From an uncultured Actinomycetes bacterium (GTDB lineage Bacteria; Actinomycetota; Actinomycetes; Nanopelagicales; Nanopelagicaceae), in NCBI GenBank assembly GCA_903822245.1, contig CAIJOE010000146.1:1-13072 (forward strand): a stretch of 13,072 bases of DNA. Direction: 5' to 3'. The translations under genes and the position numbers were made by a program. Positions within the stretch are counted from its first letter, which is position 1. Every line of letters starts with the position of its first letter. Below are positions 6,588 to 13,072 of the stretch, one piece after another. Under the pieces are notes generated by a model. That model was not told the origin of the DNA, did no database searches, and saw only the letters and a list, made by a program, of their open reading frames with translations.

Positions 6588-9479
6588 CTATTTCTGTGCA
6601 GCAACCGCCGATGCAATCGCAGCCTTCAAGCGATCCTGTGCTTTTCCATATGCAGTGAAATCGCCACGCTTTAGTGCTGACTGTGAATCTGCAAGTGCTT
6701 GTTGTGCACTTTGTAGTGCTGAACGAAGTGATGCACTCATTGAAGTTGGTGTAGAAGTTCCGCCAGTAGTTGAAGGCGCAGTGTTATTTAGAACAGTTCC
6801 AGAGTTTCCACCAAATACTTGATCTAGTGCACCCTTTAATGTGTTATCAAAACCAATTACATCACCGAAGGAAACCAATACTTTTTGTAGTAGTGGGTAA
6901 GCCGATGAATTTGCCGTTGCTCGAACATAAACCGGTTGGATGTATAGCAAGCCTCCGCCAACTGGAAGTGTTAGAAGGTTTGCTAGAACTACATCAGATC
7001 CACCTTGGCGTAGCAAGGAAAGTGCTTGCGCAACTTCTGGCTTGGCTTCAAAGTTTGAGGCTACTTGCGATGGGCCAGAGATATTGGTTGAACGTGGCAA
7101 TTGTAGAACCGTGATTTTGCCGTAATCCGGACCGTTATCTGAATTAACTGAAGCAAAGGCAGTTAAGTTCTGACGATTTCCACGTGGCACAAATGAAGTA
7201 GTAAGTGAGAATGCAGATTTCTTATCACCAGGCATTTGCATGGTTTGGTAATAAGCAGGTTGCACGCCTGCATTAGCTCCCATTGATGATGGGTCAGTTG
7301 GCACGCGCCAGAAATCTTGGCCACCATAGAACGCGCTTGCTGTTGCCACGTGATATGTGCTGAGCACATCTCGCTGGACACCAAATAGATCTTCTGGGTA
7401 ACGAATATGATCAAGTAGGGATGCAGACATCGCACTCTTTGGCTTAAGTGAACCAGGGAATGACTTACTCCAGGTTTGTAGGACTGGATCCTTTGCTTCC
7501 CACGCATAAAGTGTGACAGTTCCATCGTATGCATCAACCGTTGCTTTTACTGAGTTGCGGATGTAGTTAACATCCTTTGAAGCAAGTGATGCCACCGAAG
7601 CCGCGCTGGTTGTAACCGAGTTGGTTGTGGCTGCTGCCAAGTTGGTGCGCTTTGCATTTGGATAGCCCGCACTTGTTGTGTAGCCATCGACAATCCAAAG
7701 TACTTTGCCATCGACAATTGCTGGGTAGACGTTTCCATCCAATGTTAGCCATGGGGCCACTTTTGCAACTCGCTCTGATGGATTTCTATTGAATAGAATC
7801 TTGGAATCTTTATTGATCAAGTTTGAGAGAAAAATACGCTGTTCTTGATACTTAATAGCGAAAAGCAAACGAGTAAAGGTTGATCCCATTGGGACTCCGC
7901 CCTTACCGGTATAGGTGTAGTTCTTTTGACCATTGGCAGATTTATCATCTGGATAATCAAGTTCAGTTGCGGTGCTGGTCTTTGCGCCACCAATAATTGA
8001 ATAATCTGGAACATTTTCACCGAAATAAATGCGTGGTTGGAATTTTCCAAGTCCAGTAGTTGGTGGAATATCACCAACAGTAAAGGATGGCTTTCCATCA
8101 GCATCAATCGTATTGCTAAGGGCTGAAACGAATCCAAAGCCATGGGTATATACCAAGTGATCATTGATCCAGTTACGAGCTGGATTGCCATTGATATTTA
8201 ATTCACGAACTGCAACAACTGAATCTCGTGAAACGCCATTTACTTTATAGCGATCCATATCTAGTGAATCGGCAAAACTGTAATAAGGCTTGATCTGTTG
8301 GAGCTGGCGGAATGTTGCTGGAACCACATTTGGGTCTACTAGGCGAATATTTGAAACAGTCGCCGCATCATTTGCAAGTTGCCCAGCAGATGGCGCAATC
8401 GTTGCCTGGTATTCCTTAATTTGCACATCACTCAAGCCATAGGCAGCTCTAGTTGCATTGATATTTCGTTGAATATAAGGGGCTTCTTTTGAAGACTCAG
8501 ATGGCTTGACCTGGAATTGTTGAATAGCAGATGGGTAAACCCCAGCAATAATTAATGAAGAGATTGCCATGAGGGAAACCCCTGCAACAGGTAGCACCCA
8601 AGAGCGGCGAATAATATTTGCAAAGAAAAGAATGGCGCAGACAACTGCAATACCAGCCAGGATTGCTTTAGCTGGAAGAACCGCGTTCACATCAGTATAG
8701 GTAAGCCCTGTAATTAACTTGCTGTTCTTTAGCGATAAGGCGTAGCGATCAAACCAATATGCCACAGCCTTTACTAGAACTAGGACTCCTAGGAGAACTG
8801 ATAGTTGGACTCTTGCTGCAACCGTCGTGCGATCTTCTTGAACTTGTAAGCGAATTCCACTGTAGAGATAGTGGACTGCTGTGGCTGCCAAAATTGTGAG
8901 AATGAGTGAAGAAATTGCCCAAGCAATTAGTGATTGATAGAACGGCAGCTTGAAAGCAAAGAATGAAACATCCAAACCAAATTGTGGATCTTTAACTCCA
9001 AATGGAGTGGCATTTTTAAACTGCAACCAAGAAGACCAAAGACCCATTCCGGCATTTCCGGCGAAGTAGAAGAAGCCGACTGAAATCGCTAGTAAAACCC
9101 ACTTTTTAATTGGATCGATCTGACCGCGGTAGCGCTCTAGGTTGTCGGCCTCAATTGAAACTGGGACATATATCGGACGATTTCGATATGCAATGTAAAC
9201 ATTTGAAGTGATTGCAAAAGAAGTTAGCAAACCAAAGCCAACAAACATTTCGGCTTTTGTTACTAAAACAGTTTTCCAAACATTTACAAAATCAACAGAT
9301 CTAAACCAAAGTAAGTCGGCATAGAAACCAGAAAGTCCAACTAATACGCCAGCAAGTATTACAAGTGTTATTACTGTCCAACCAAATGGACCGGGCTTCT
9401 TAATTCCTGGTGGGCGGGCGCCATTTTGACCGCCACGATTTTGACCAAAGGGACTACCTGGGAATTGAAATGAGCTCAT
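6588..9479 (-). CDS. UPF0182 family large integral membrane protein
   Basis: This 963-residue protein is typical in length for UPF0182/COG1615 proteins of Actinobacteria. A Gly/Pro-rich cytoplasmic N-terminus (1-32) precedes seven predicted membrane segments, at about 35-55, 77-97, 127-146, 176-206 (long), 223-245, 269-290 and 294-316. A very large soluble domain (about 320-890), presumably extracytoplasmic, follows. The tail has a Thr/Ser-rich linker (about 895-915) and a final helix with LKRGDFTAYGKAQDRL, a recognisable family ending. The biochemical function is unknown. It lies behind the YlbL-like protease, as in mycobacteria. The ATG follows a TAGAGT hexamer by 6 bases without a Shine-Dalgarno, so it may have its own leaderless promoter inside the 13-base gap after ylbL. 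Confidence 0.93.
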   Translation of the reverse strand: MSSFQFPGSPFGQNRGGQNGARPPGIKKPGPFGWTVITLVILAGVLVGLSGFYADLLWFRSVDFVNVWKTVLVTKAEMFVGFGLLTSFAITSNVYIAYRNRPIYVPVSIEADNLERYRGQIDPIKKWVLLAISVGFFYFAGNAGMGLWSSWLQFKNATPFGVKDPQFGLDVSFFAFKLPFYQSLIAWAISSLILTILAATAVHYLYSGIRLQVQEDRTTVAARVQLSVLLGVLVLVKAVAYWFDRYALSLKNSKLITGLTYTDVNAVLPAKAILAGIAVVCAILFFANIIRRSWVLPVAGVSLMAISSLIIAGVYPSAIQQFQVKPSESSKEAPYIQRNINATRAAYGLSDVQIKEYQATIAPSAGQLANDAATVSNIRLVDPNVVPATFRQLQQIKPYYSFADSLDMDRYKVNGVSRDSVVAVRELNINGNPARNWINDHLVYTHGFGFVSALSNTIDADGKPSFTVGDIPPTTGLGKFQPRIYFGENVPDYSIIGGAKTSTATELDYPDDKSANGQKNYTYTGKGGVPMGSTFTRLLFAIKYQEQRIFLSNLINKDSKILFNRNPSERVAKVAPWLTLDGNVYPAIVDGKVLWIVDGYTTSAGYPNAKRTNLAAATTNSVTTSAASVASLASKDVNYIRNSVKATVDAYDGTVTLYAWEAKDPVLQTWSKSFPGSLKPKSAMSASLLDHIRYPEDLFGVQRDVLSTYHVATASAFYGGQDFWRVPTDPSSMGANAGVQPAYYQTMQMPGDKKSAFSLTTSFVPRGNRQNLTAFASVNSDNGPDYGKITVLQLPRSTNISGPSQVASNFEAKPEVAQALSLLRQGGSDVVLANLLTLPVGGGLLYIQPVYVRATANSSAYPLLQKVLVSFGDVIGFDNTLKGALDQVFGGNSGTVLNNTAPSTTGGTSTPTSMSASLRSALQSAQQALADSQSALKRGDFTAYGKAQDRLKAAIASAVAAQK

Positions 9480-9485
9480 AGCCCA

Positions 9486-9491
9486 ACTCTA
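9486..9491 (-). promoter_or_regulatory. -10 element before the UPF0182 gene, leaderless type
   Basis: On the minus strand TAGAGT (9491-9486) lies 6 bases before the ATG at 9479 and immediately behind the stop codon of the protease gene. No Shine-Dalgarno is present, and no clear -35 was found. Confidence 0.45.
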
Positions 9492-9492
9492 T

Positions 9493-10272
9493 CTAGCAGT
9501 GCAGGGAGTCGGCGATTCGAGGGTTTGCCAGCGCGTGAACTGCCTGACCTAAGGTTGATACTGCAATCAATTTCAATCCTTTTGGCCGCCGGGTTATGTC
9601 CTGGCAGGTCTGCCTTGGCAAGATAAAAATCTGCGCACCAGCAGCTCTGGCGCCAATCATTTTTTGATCAATGCCACCAATTCGCCCGACGCTTCCATTT
9701 TCTGAAATCTCACCAGTGACTGCAATATTTCGCCCAGCAATTAACTCGGGTGACTTCAACTTTGCGATAAGCGTTAGCGCAAAGGCTAATCCGGCACTTG
9801 GCCCACCAACATTGTGCATCGCAATTTTGATATCTTTAGGATTCCACCCAAGTGGTTGGCTTGGATTTAGCGCTTTCAAGAAATTTGCAGCCGCGATTGC
9901 CGCCTTTTGTTGCGAAGTGGCCATCTCTTTATCGGAGACCTCTTTAGATTTTTTAGCGCTTTCACCCGGTGGATAGAGCGCACTCCACGGGACCACAGCC
10001 TGACTTCCTTTTGCCCAAGCAAGCAAGACCCAAATTCCAGGCAACCTAGAGTTTGGATTATTTACTAAAACTGAAGTTGAGAAGAGTTTTCCTTTGGTAG
10101 GTAAAACTGTGGCACTTGCGCCACTTGAAATACTTACCGTATTTCCTAACAGGTTTGTTGCTGGGCCAGGGGCGATGACTGCAAATGGCGCTGGGGCGAA
10201 AAGTGCCAAGGCTAGAACTATTGAAAGAAAGATCAATGGTGGGCGAGTTAGAAACCTTGGGGTGCTACTCAT
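9493..10272 (-). CDS. YlbL-like Lon-type (S16) serine protease, membrane-anchored, apparently lacking the PDZ domain
   Basis: The protein has 259 residues. A membrane anchor or signal helix (about 11-30) is followed by the family stretch APGPATNLLG (34-43) and an N-terminal region with YPPGESAKK. The C-terminal Lon proteolytic domain (about 145-250) has Ser159 in NVGGPSAGLAFAL and Lys204 in IGGIDQKMIGARAAGA, the Ser-Lys dyad at the normal 45-residue spacing. YlbL relatives such as Rv3194c are about 340 residues with a PDZ domain between these parts. Here AANFLKALN (128-136) leads within about 15 residues into the protease domain, with no room for a PDZ. The gene lies between the small membrane protein (11-base gap) and UPF0182. 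No Shine-Dalgarno is visible at the ATG, so coupling to the upstream gene is likely. Confidence 0.88.
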   Translation of the reverse strand: MSSTPRFLTRPPLIFLSIVLALALFAPAPFAVIAPGPATNLLGNTVSISSGASATVLPTKGKLFSTSVLVNNPNSRLPGIWVLLAWAKGSQAVVPWSALYPPGESAKKSKEVSDKEMATSQQKAAIAAANFLKALNPSQPLGWNPKDIKIAMHNVGGPSAGLAFALTLIAKLKSPELIAGRNIAVTGEISENGSVGRIGGIDQKMIGARAAGAQIFILPRQTCQDITRRPKGLKLIAVSTLGQAVHALANPRIADSLHC

Positions 10273-10283
10273 AAAAAGCGGAG

Positions 10284-10529
10284 TTAAGTGTTATCAGTTT
10301 GGCTAAATTGTGGTGGATCTTGCGGCGGCTTTGCTGACTCCCGAAAGGTTTCTTGAAAGGAGCTAAATTTATTGACCGAGCGATTGGTCTCATTCTCATA
10401 CTTGTCTTGGAATTTACTTACCCAAACCACATAGATAATCGCGCCACTAACGCCAAAGATCGGAACTAGCCACCAGACCAAAGCAGCAACAGCCGTGCTT
10501 CCAAGGGCAAATGAAGCCATCAATTCCAT
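10284..10529 (-). CDS. Small conserved-type membrane protein, function unknown
   Basis: This 81-residue protein has one long or two short hydrophobic segments (about 5-37, with Pro23 in the middle). A charged region with KFQDKYENETNRSVNKFSSFQETFRESA (39-66) follows, then a Pro-rich polar tail. Similar short proteins with a VVWVSKF..RFENETxRSV pattern occur near YlbL/UPF0182 genes in other Actinobacteria as I remember them. It heads the minus-strand unit leading into the Lon-like protease 11 bases downstream. ATG at 10529 sits 6 bases after TAGGGT, suggesting a leaderless start. Met4 is an alternative start with an AGGGG 10 bases upstream. No enzymatic motif is seen. Confidence 0.75.
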   Translation of the reverse strand: MELMASFALGSTAVAALVWWLVPIFGVSGAIIYVVWVSKFQDKYENETNRSVNKFSSFQETFRESAKPPQDPPQFSQTDNT

Positions 10530-10535
10530 ACCCCT

Positions 10536-10541
10536 ACCCTA
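10536..10541 (-). promoter_or_regulatory. -10 element before the small membrane protein, leaderless type
   Basis: On the minus strand TAGGGT (10541-10536) is followed by 6 bases (AGGGGT) and then ATG at 10529. The AGGGG is only one base from this ATG, too close to act as its ribosome site, which supports leaderless initiation or use of Met4. Confidence 0.45.
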
Positions 10542-10601
10542 ACAACTCCCCTTAACTTATGTCCGCCCAACTCATCTAGCGGGAAGATTTCTAAGGTTTT
10601 T

Positions 10602-10679
10602 ATGGTTACCTATTCCAGTAGCGTTATGGAAGAAATACCAGCGCTTAGAACTTATTATCTTGAAAGGGGGCAAGTATGA
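10602..10679 (+). CDS. Possible 25-codon leader ORF coupled to the DUF2342 gene
   Basis: ATG at 10602 opens a 25-codon frame, MVTYSSSV...YYLERGQV. It ends at TGA 10677-10679, overlapping the ATG of the next gene as ATGA. It has its own AAGG (10593-10596) with a 5-base spacer. The arrangement is classical for translational coupling, but the peptide is too short to judge by composition. A TATTAT (10653-10658) inside it could instead be the -10 of the downstream gene, in which case the frame is not transcribed. Confidence 0.3.
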   Translation: MVTYSSSVMEEIPALRTYYLERGQV

Positions 10680-11974
10680 GTGGCACATTTGGTTTTGGAA
10701 CGGGCGATTTTGATGGCGAAGAAAATGAAAATAAGCAAAACTCTGGTGGTCCCGATTTCAATGAAATATTTTCCCAGTTTGCAAGTATGGGCTTTAACCC
10801 ACAAACACTTTTTGCCGCAGCAGCTAACCCTTTGGCCCCATTAATTTCACTTGAATCTTTGCGTGAGATCTCCCGCAAATTTCTTTCAACTGCTCCAGAG
10901 CTACCGGTTGGCGATCTTGATTTAGCAAAATCTGAAGAGGCCTTGGGCATTGCAAATACCTGGCTAGATCAAGCAACCGTTTTCCCGGCAAGTGCGGCCA
11001 CCTCACTAGTTGCAGCAAGTAGACGCGATTGGCTTGACGCCTCACTTCCTGGCTGGCAAAAAATGCTTGAGCCGTTGGCTGAAGGAATGGCTGGAGCGCT
11101 AACTAGCGTTTTAAATGAATCACCTGTCGCTAATTCACCAGAGCTAGCCGGGATCACCCCGATCATGCGGGCCTTTATGGGTTCACTAATTGCTTCCCAA
11201 CTCGGCCAATCTATTGGCCAACTTGCCACAAGTGTCACTGGGGCAAATGATGTGGCAATTCCGCTATTTTCAAATACACCAGAGACTTCTACCCAAGCCA
11301 GATTAATCCCACAAAACATTGATTTATGGGCGCAGGGTTTAGAAATCCCGATCGAAGAAGTTCGGATCTTTCTTGCAATTCGCGAAGCAGCATCGGCTCG
11401 GCTTTTTGCTCACACTCCGTGGCTAGCCCAATATATTCAAGATGCAATCACCGCATATGGCCGTGGAATTCGAATTGATATGGCCTCAATTCAGGATCAA
11501 GCAGAGCGCGCCATGGAAAGTGGTGAATTAGATATCACTAATCCGCAATCACTTTCAGTTGCAATTAACGCTGGTTTATTTAAACCAGAACAAAGCGCAG
11601 CCCAAGAAGCAGCACTTATTAAATTGGAGATGGCCTTGGCCTTAATCGAAGGCTGGATCGATAACGTCACCACCATTGCAGTGGCTAATCGCCTTCCTTC
11701 TTATGGAGCGCTTAGTGAAACTCTGCGCCGGCGCCGAGCAACTAAATCACCAACCCAACAATTATTTGCCACACTCTTAGGTTTAGAGGTTTCACCTCGC
11801 AAGCTTCGTGAATGCGCCACATTTTGGAGTGAAGTTGAAAGTGAAATTGGTTTAGAACTGCGAGACCAGCGCTGGGAAGATGCAGCACTACTTCCAACAG
11901 CAAATGATTTAGTAGATGTTAAGAAATTCTTGGACAGCACCATCGTCCCAGATGATCTTTCAGGATTAATTTAA
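10676..11974 (+). CDS. Zincin-like DUF2342 family protein (putative hydrolase), metal motif altered
   Basis: This 432-residue protein has an acidic Gly/Asp/Glu-rich N-terminus (1-28), as in many actinobacterial relatives, then a largely helical body. Family landmarks are MGSLIASQLGQSIGQLA (168-184), IREAASARLFAHTPWL (235-250), YGRGIRID (261-268), ALALIEGWIDNV (320-331) and the C-terminal LRRRRATKSPTQQLFATLLGLE (350-371). Relatives usually read REAAHxRLFAHVPWL, which would supply a zincin-type ExxH. Here the position is Ser240, while His246 and Glu325 remain, so Zn binding or catalysis may be lost. The Shine-Dalgarno AAAGGGGG (10663-10670) is strong, with a 5-base spacer to ATG. It is divergent from the UPF0182/protease unit, the usual neighbourhood of the family. 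Confidence 0.88.
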   Translation: MSGTFGFGTGDFDGEENENKQNSGGPDFNEIFSQFASMGFNPQTLFAAAANPLAPLISLESLREISRKFLSTAPELPVGDLDLAKSEEALGIANTWLDQATVFPASAATSLVAASRRDWLDASLPGWQKMLEPLAEGMAGALTSVLNESPVANSPELAGITPIMRAFMGSLIASQLGQSIGQLATSVTGANDVAIPLFSNTPETSTQARLIPQNIDLWAQGLEIPIEEVRIFLAIREAASARLFAHTPWLAQYIQDAITAYGRGIRIDMASIQDQAERAMESGELDITNPQSLSVAINAGLFKPEQSAAQEAALIKLEMALALIEGWIDNVTTIAVANRLPSYGALSETLRRRRATKSPTQQLFATLLGLEVSPRKLRECATFWSEVESEIGLELRDQRWEDAALLPTANDLVDVKKFLDSTIVPDDLSGLI

Positions 11975-11989
11975 CTTTCAATTAAAAAG

Positions 11990-12061
11990 CGAACTCCCCG
12001 GGCGCACGATTCTGTGTTTGCCTTCCCCTTGCAAACAAAGAACTGTTATCCGAGGAGTTCG
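11990..12061. ncRNA. Nested inverted-repeat element, candidate structured small RNA
   Basis: An outer perfect 8-bp stem joins CGAACTCC (11990-11997) to GGAGTTCG (12054-12061). It encloses a hairpin of TTCT-G-TGTTTGC (12010-12021), loop CTTCCCCTT (12022-12030) and GCAAACA-A-AGAA (12031-12042), i.e. 7 + 4 bp around one mismatch. Read on the minus strand, the outer stem ends in GGAGTTCG-CTTTTTAATT, a terminator-like tail. TTGAGA-N16-TAATAC (12103-12076) upstream could be its promoter. Read on the + strand, the C-rich loop recalls the actinobacterial 6C-type sRNAs, but only one clear C-rich hairpin exists and there is no T-run. A competing 5-bp stem (TCCGA 12049-12053 with TCGGA 12065-12069) would disrupt the outer stem. 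Strand and class are undecided. Confidence 0.45.
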
Positions 12062-12141
12062 TAGTCGGAACTTAAGGTATTAACAACGCATAATCAACTC
12101 TCAAGTAACCTAAAGTAGGCACAATTTTTACCAAAAAGGAT

Positions 12142-12169
12142 TTGATTTATTTCCTAATTTGGATATAAG
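12142..12169 (+). promoter_or_regulatory. Candidate promoter for the downstream metalloprotease gene
   Basis: TTGATT (12142-12147) and TATAAG (12164-12169) are separated by 16 bases. Initiation near 12176 would give a leader of about 108 bases before the GTG at 12284. The region is AT-rich, so chance similarity is possible. A second -10-like TATAAA occurs at 12248-12253. Confidence 0.3.
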
Positions 12170-12283
12170 CAAAAGCGATTGATATTTATGGGGCAAAAGT
12201 AGGGTTCATGGAAAATAATCCGAAAACAACGACGCTTAATTCGAGAATATAAATCTTGCTGTTGATAAACTTGTGCATAACGT

Positions 12284-13003
12284 GTGGGTGACTACGCAGA
12301 ATTTGGGGATAAGTGGCCAATGGCAGGTGAAGCAGTGGAGAACTTCATCCAAGAAGATATCTTTGCCGATATCTTGCCGCCGATGAGCAACCAAAGTGCC
12401 AAGATTTCAAGGCTTCCGCGAATTCTCTCCCCTAGGGCCCAAGAAAAGATCGAGCGGGAAGAGCTTTTGGCTAGGTTGCCAGAGTTTCGAGTCATCCGAA
12501 GTAGTCGGCGAAAGCGCAGTATCCAAGCTTTGCGACAAAACGGACTTATTGAAATTCATATTCCAGATCGATTAACCAGGCGCCAAGAATTTGAGATCAT
12601 CCCGGAGATGATCGAGCTTGTTTTAAAGCGCGAAGGCAAAGCCCGAAAGTCTGATGCCAGCCTTGCCACACATGCCCAGCAACTTTTGCAGGAACTTTTG
12701 CCCGATTTCCATGAGCGGCCAGCTTCGCTGGCTTGGCGATCGATGCGCGAGCGCTGGGGATCTTGCACCACCGTAGATCGAACGATTCGAATCTCAGATC
12801 GCCTTAGCCAGGCCCCGGAATATGTAATCCGATATGTGCTCTTCCACGAATTGATCCATTTGCGCATTTCTGGCCACGGCGATGACTTCAATGAGTATCT
12901 AGCCCGCCACCCCGATAAAAGCCGCGCTGAGGCCTTTTTGGAAGGCTATGAGGCTGGCGCATCGGGATTTTCGCTAGAAAGTATCGAACTACCGCCAGAT
13001 TAG
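12284..13003 (+). CDS. YgjP/SprT-like M48-type zinc metalloprotease (DUF45 family)
   Basis: The frame gives 239 residues from GTG at 12284. The catalytic region has RWGSC (157-161), the HExxH zinc site HELIH (188-192) and the third-ligand motif GHGDDF (197-202), followed by RAEAFLEGYEAG as in actinobacterial relatives. All three His ligands and the catalytic Glu189 are present. The family comprises soluble minigluzincin-like proteases of poorly known substrate. The conserved domain begins only around residue 68. An in-frame TAA lies just before the GTG, and ATGs at 12320 (Met13) and 12383 (Met34) are alternatives. None has a good Shine-Dalgarno, and the first 33 residues are acidic, so the true start is uncertain. 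Close to DUF2342, YlbL-type and UPF0182 genes, it belongs to a recurrent actinobacterial neighbourhood. Confidence 0.88.
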   Translation: MGDYAEFGDKWPMAGEAVENFIQEDIFADILPPMSNQSAKISRLPRILSPRAQEKIEREELLARLPEFRVIRSSRRKRSIQALRQNGLIEIHIPDRLTRRQEFEIIPEMIELVLKREGKARKSDASLATHAQQLLQELLPDFHERPASLAWRSMRERWGSCTTVDRTIRISDRLSQAPEYVIRYVLFHELIHLRISGHGDDFNEYLARHPDKSRAEAFLEGYEAGASGFSLESIELPPD

Positions 13004-13027
13004 CCACACAATAACTTGAGAATAAGC

Positions 13028-13072
13028 GTGAAATCCCCGCTTGTGAGCGTGTTCGGGGGTATCGTGGGCTTA
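13028..13072 (+). CDS. Possible start of another gene, truncated by the window end
   Basis: GTG at 13028 opens 15 codons to the window edge, reading MKSPLVSVFGGIVGL, a hydrophobic N-terminus that could be a membrane segment. No Shine-Dalgarno is evident. The same stretch contains an imperfect hairpin (ATCCCCG 13033-13039 with CGGGGGT 13054-13060), so it might instead be a terminator-like structure after the metalloprotease gene. Evidence is thin. Confidence 0.22.
   Translation, partial: MKSPLVSVFGGIVGL

Larger units (their letters stand above)
11975..12283. other. Noncoding gap of 309 bases
   Basis: This gap separates the DUF2342 gene from the M48-like metalloprotease gene. It holds the nested inverted repeat at 11990-12061 and a candidate + promoter at 12142-12169. 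The rest (12170-12283) is AT-rich with only a 14-codon ATG frame (12209-12253) that I do not consider coding. No tRNA, repeat array or recognised riboswitch was seen. Confidence 0.6.

Noticed and set aside
7163..8191. Several minus-strand open frames of 60-124 codons inside the UPF0182 gene.
   Set aside because: They lie in alternate frames of a well-supported 963-codon gene and have no recognisable protein features.
10645..11319. Minus-strand frames opposite the DUF2342 gene.
   Set aside because: They are antisense shadows of a conserved coding sequence, without ribosome sites or family motifs.
12209..12253. A 14-codon ATG frame (MENNPKTTT...) in the gap before the metalloprotease gene.
   Set aside because: Too short, no proper ribosome site spacing, low-complexity composition and no coupling to the next gene.
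12271..12280. TTGTGCATAA resembles a DnaA box (TGTGGATAA) with one mismatch.
   Set aside because: It is a single degenerate copy with no cluster of boxes, no dnaA/dnaN nearby and no AT-rich unwinding pattern that would support an origin.

Overview
The window looks like chromosomal DNA of a streamlined, moderately AT-rich actinobacterium. The evidence is a Ni-superoxide dismutase tail, a SigR/RsrA-type sigma/anti-sigma pair with a matching autoregulatory promoter, the order aroA-rsgA-hisN, and the actinobacterial block UPF0182 / YlbL-type Lon protease / DUF2342 / M48-like metalloprotease. Modest GC, very short intergenic gaps and frequent leaderless-type starts suggest a freshwater acI-like lineage (Candidatus Nanopelagicales). 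That placement is inference. I see no mobile elements, CRISPR arrays or obviously foreign segments.

Layout: 1-177 is the C-terminal end of sodN (+), closed by a strong hairpin terminator. On the minus strand, 1772 down to 228 is an operon of a SigR-family ECF sigma factor, an RsrA-like zinc anti-sigma factor and a FlK-like hotdog thioesterase. It is preceded by a GGAAT-N18-GTT promoter, the signature read by SigR itself. Upstream on the same strand is an SRAP/YedK-HMCES abasic-site protein (1850-2578). Divergent from it, 2653-6386 (+) is aroA-rsgA-hisN followed by a membrane-anchored protein of unknown function that faintly resembles a P-type-ATPase nucleotide-binding domain. An initiator tRNA-fMet (-) with its own promoter and terminator follows.

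From 10529 down to 6588 (-) lie a small membrane protein, a YlbL-like Lon-type serine protease that appears to lack the usual PDZ domain, and the giant UPF0182 membrane protein. Divergently at 10676-11974 (+) is a DUF2342 zincin-like protein whose expected REAAH motif reads REAAS. A 309-base gap then contains a nested inverted-repeat element, probably a structured RNA. A YgjP/SprT-like HExxH metalloprotease (+) and the possible start of another gene end the window.

The main themes are redox-stress control, essential metabolism and ribosome maturation, and the conserved but poorly understood membrane-proteolysis neighbourhood. Two members of that neighbourhood look reduced here. Five genes share a TANNNT -10 hexamer placed exactly 6 nt before the ATG, indicating leaderless transcription.
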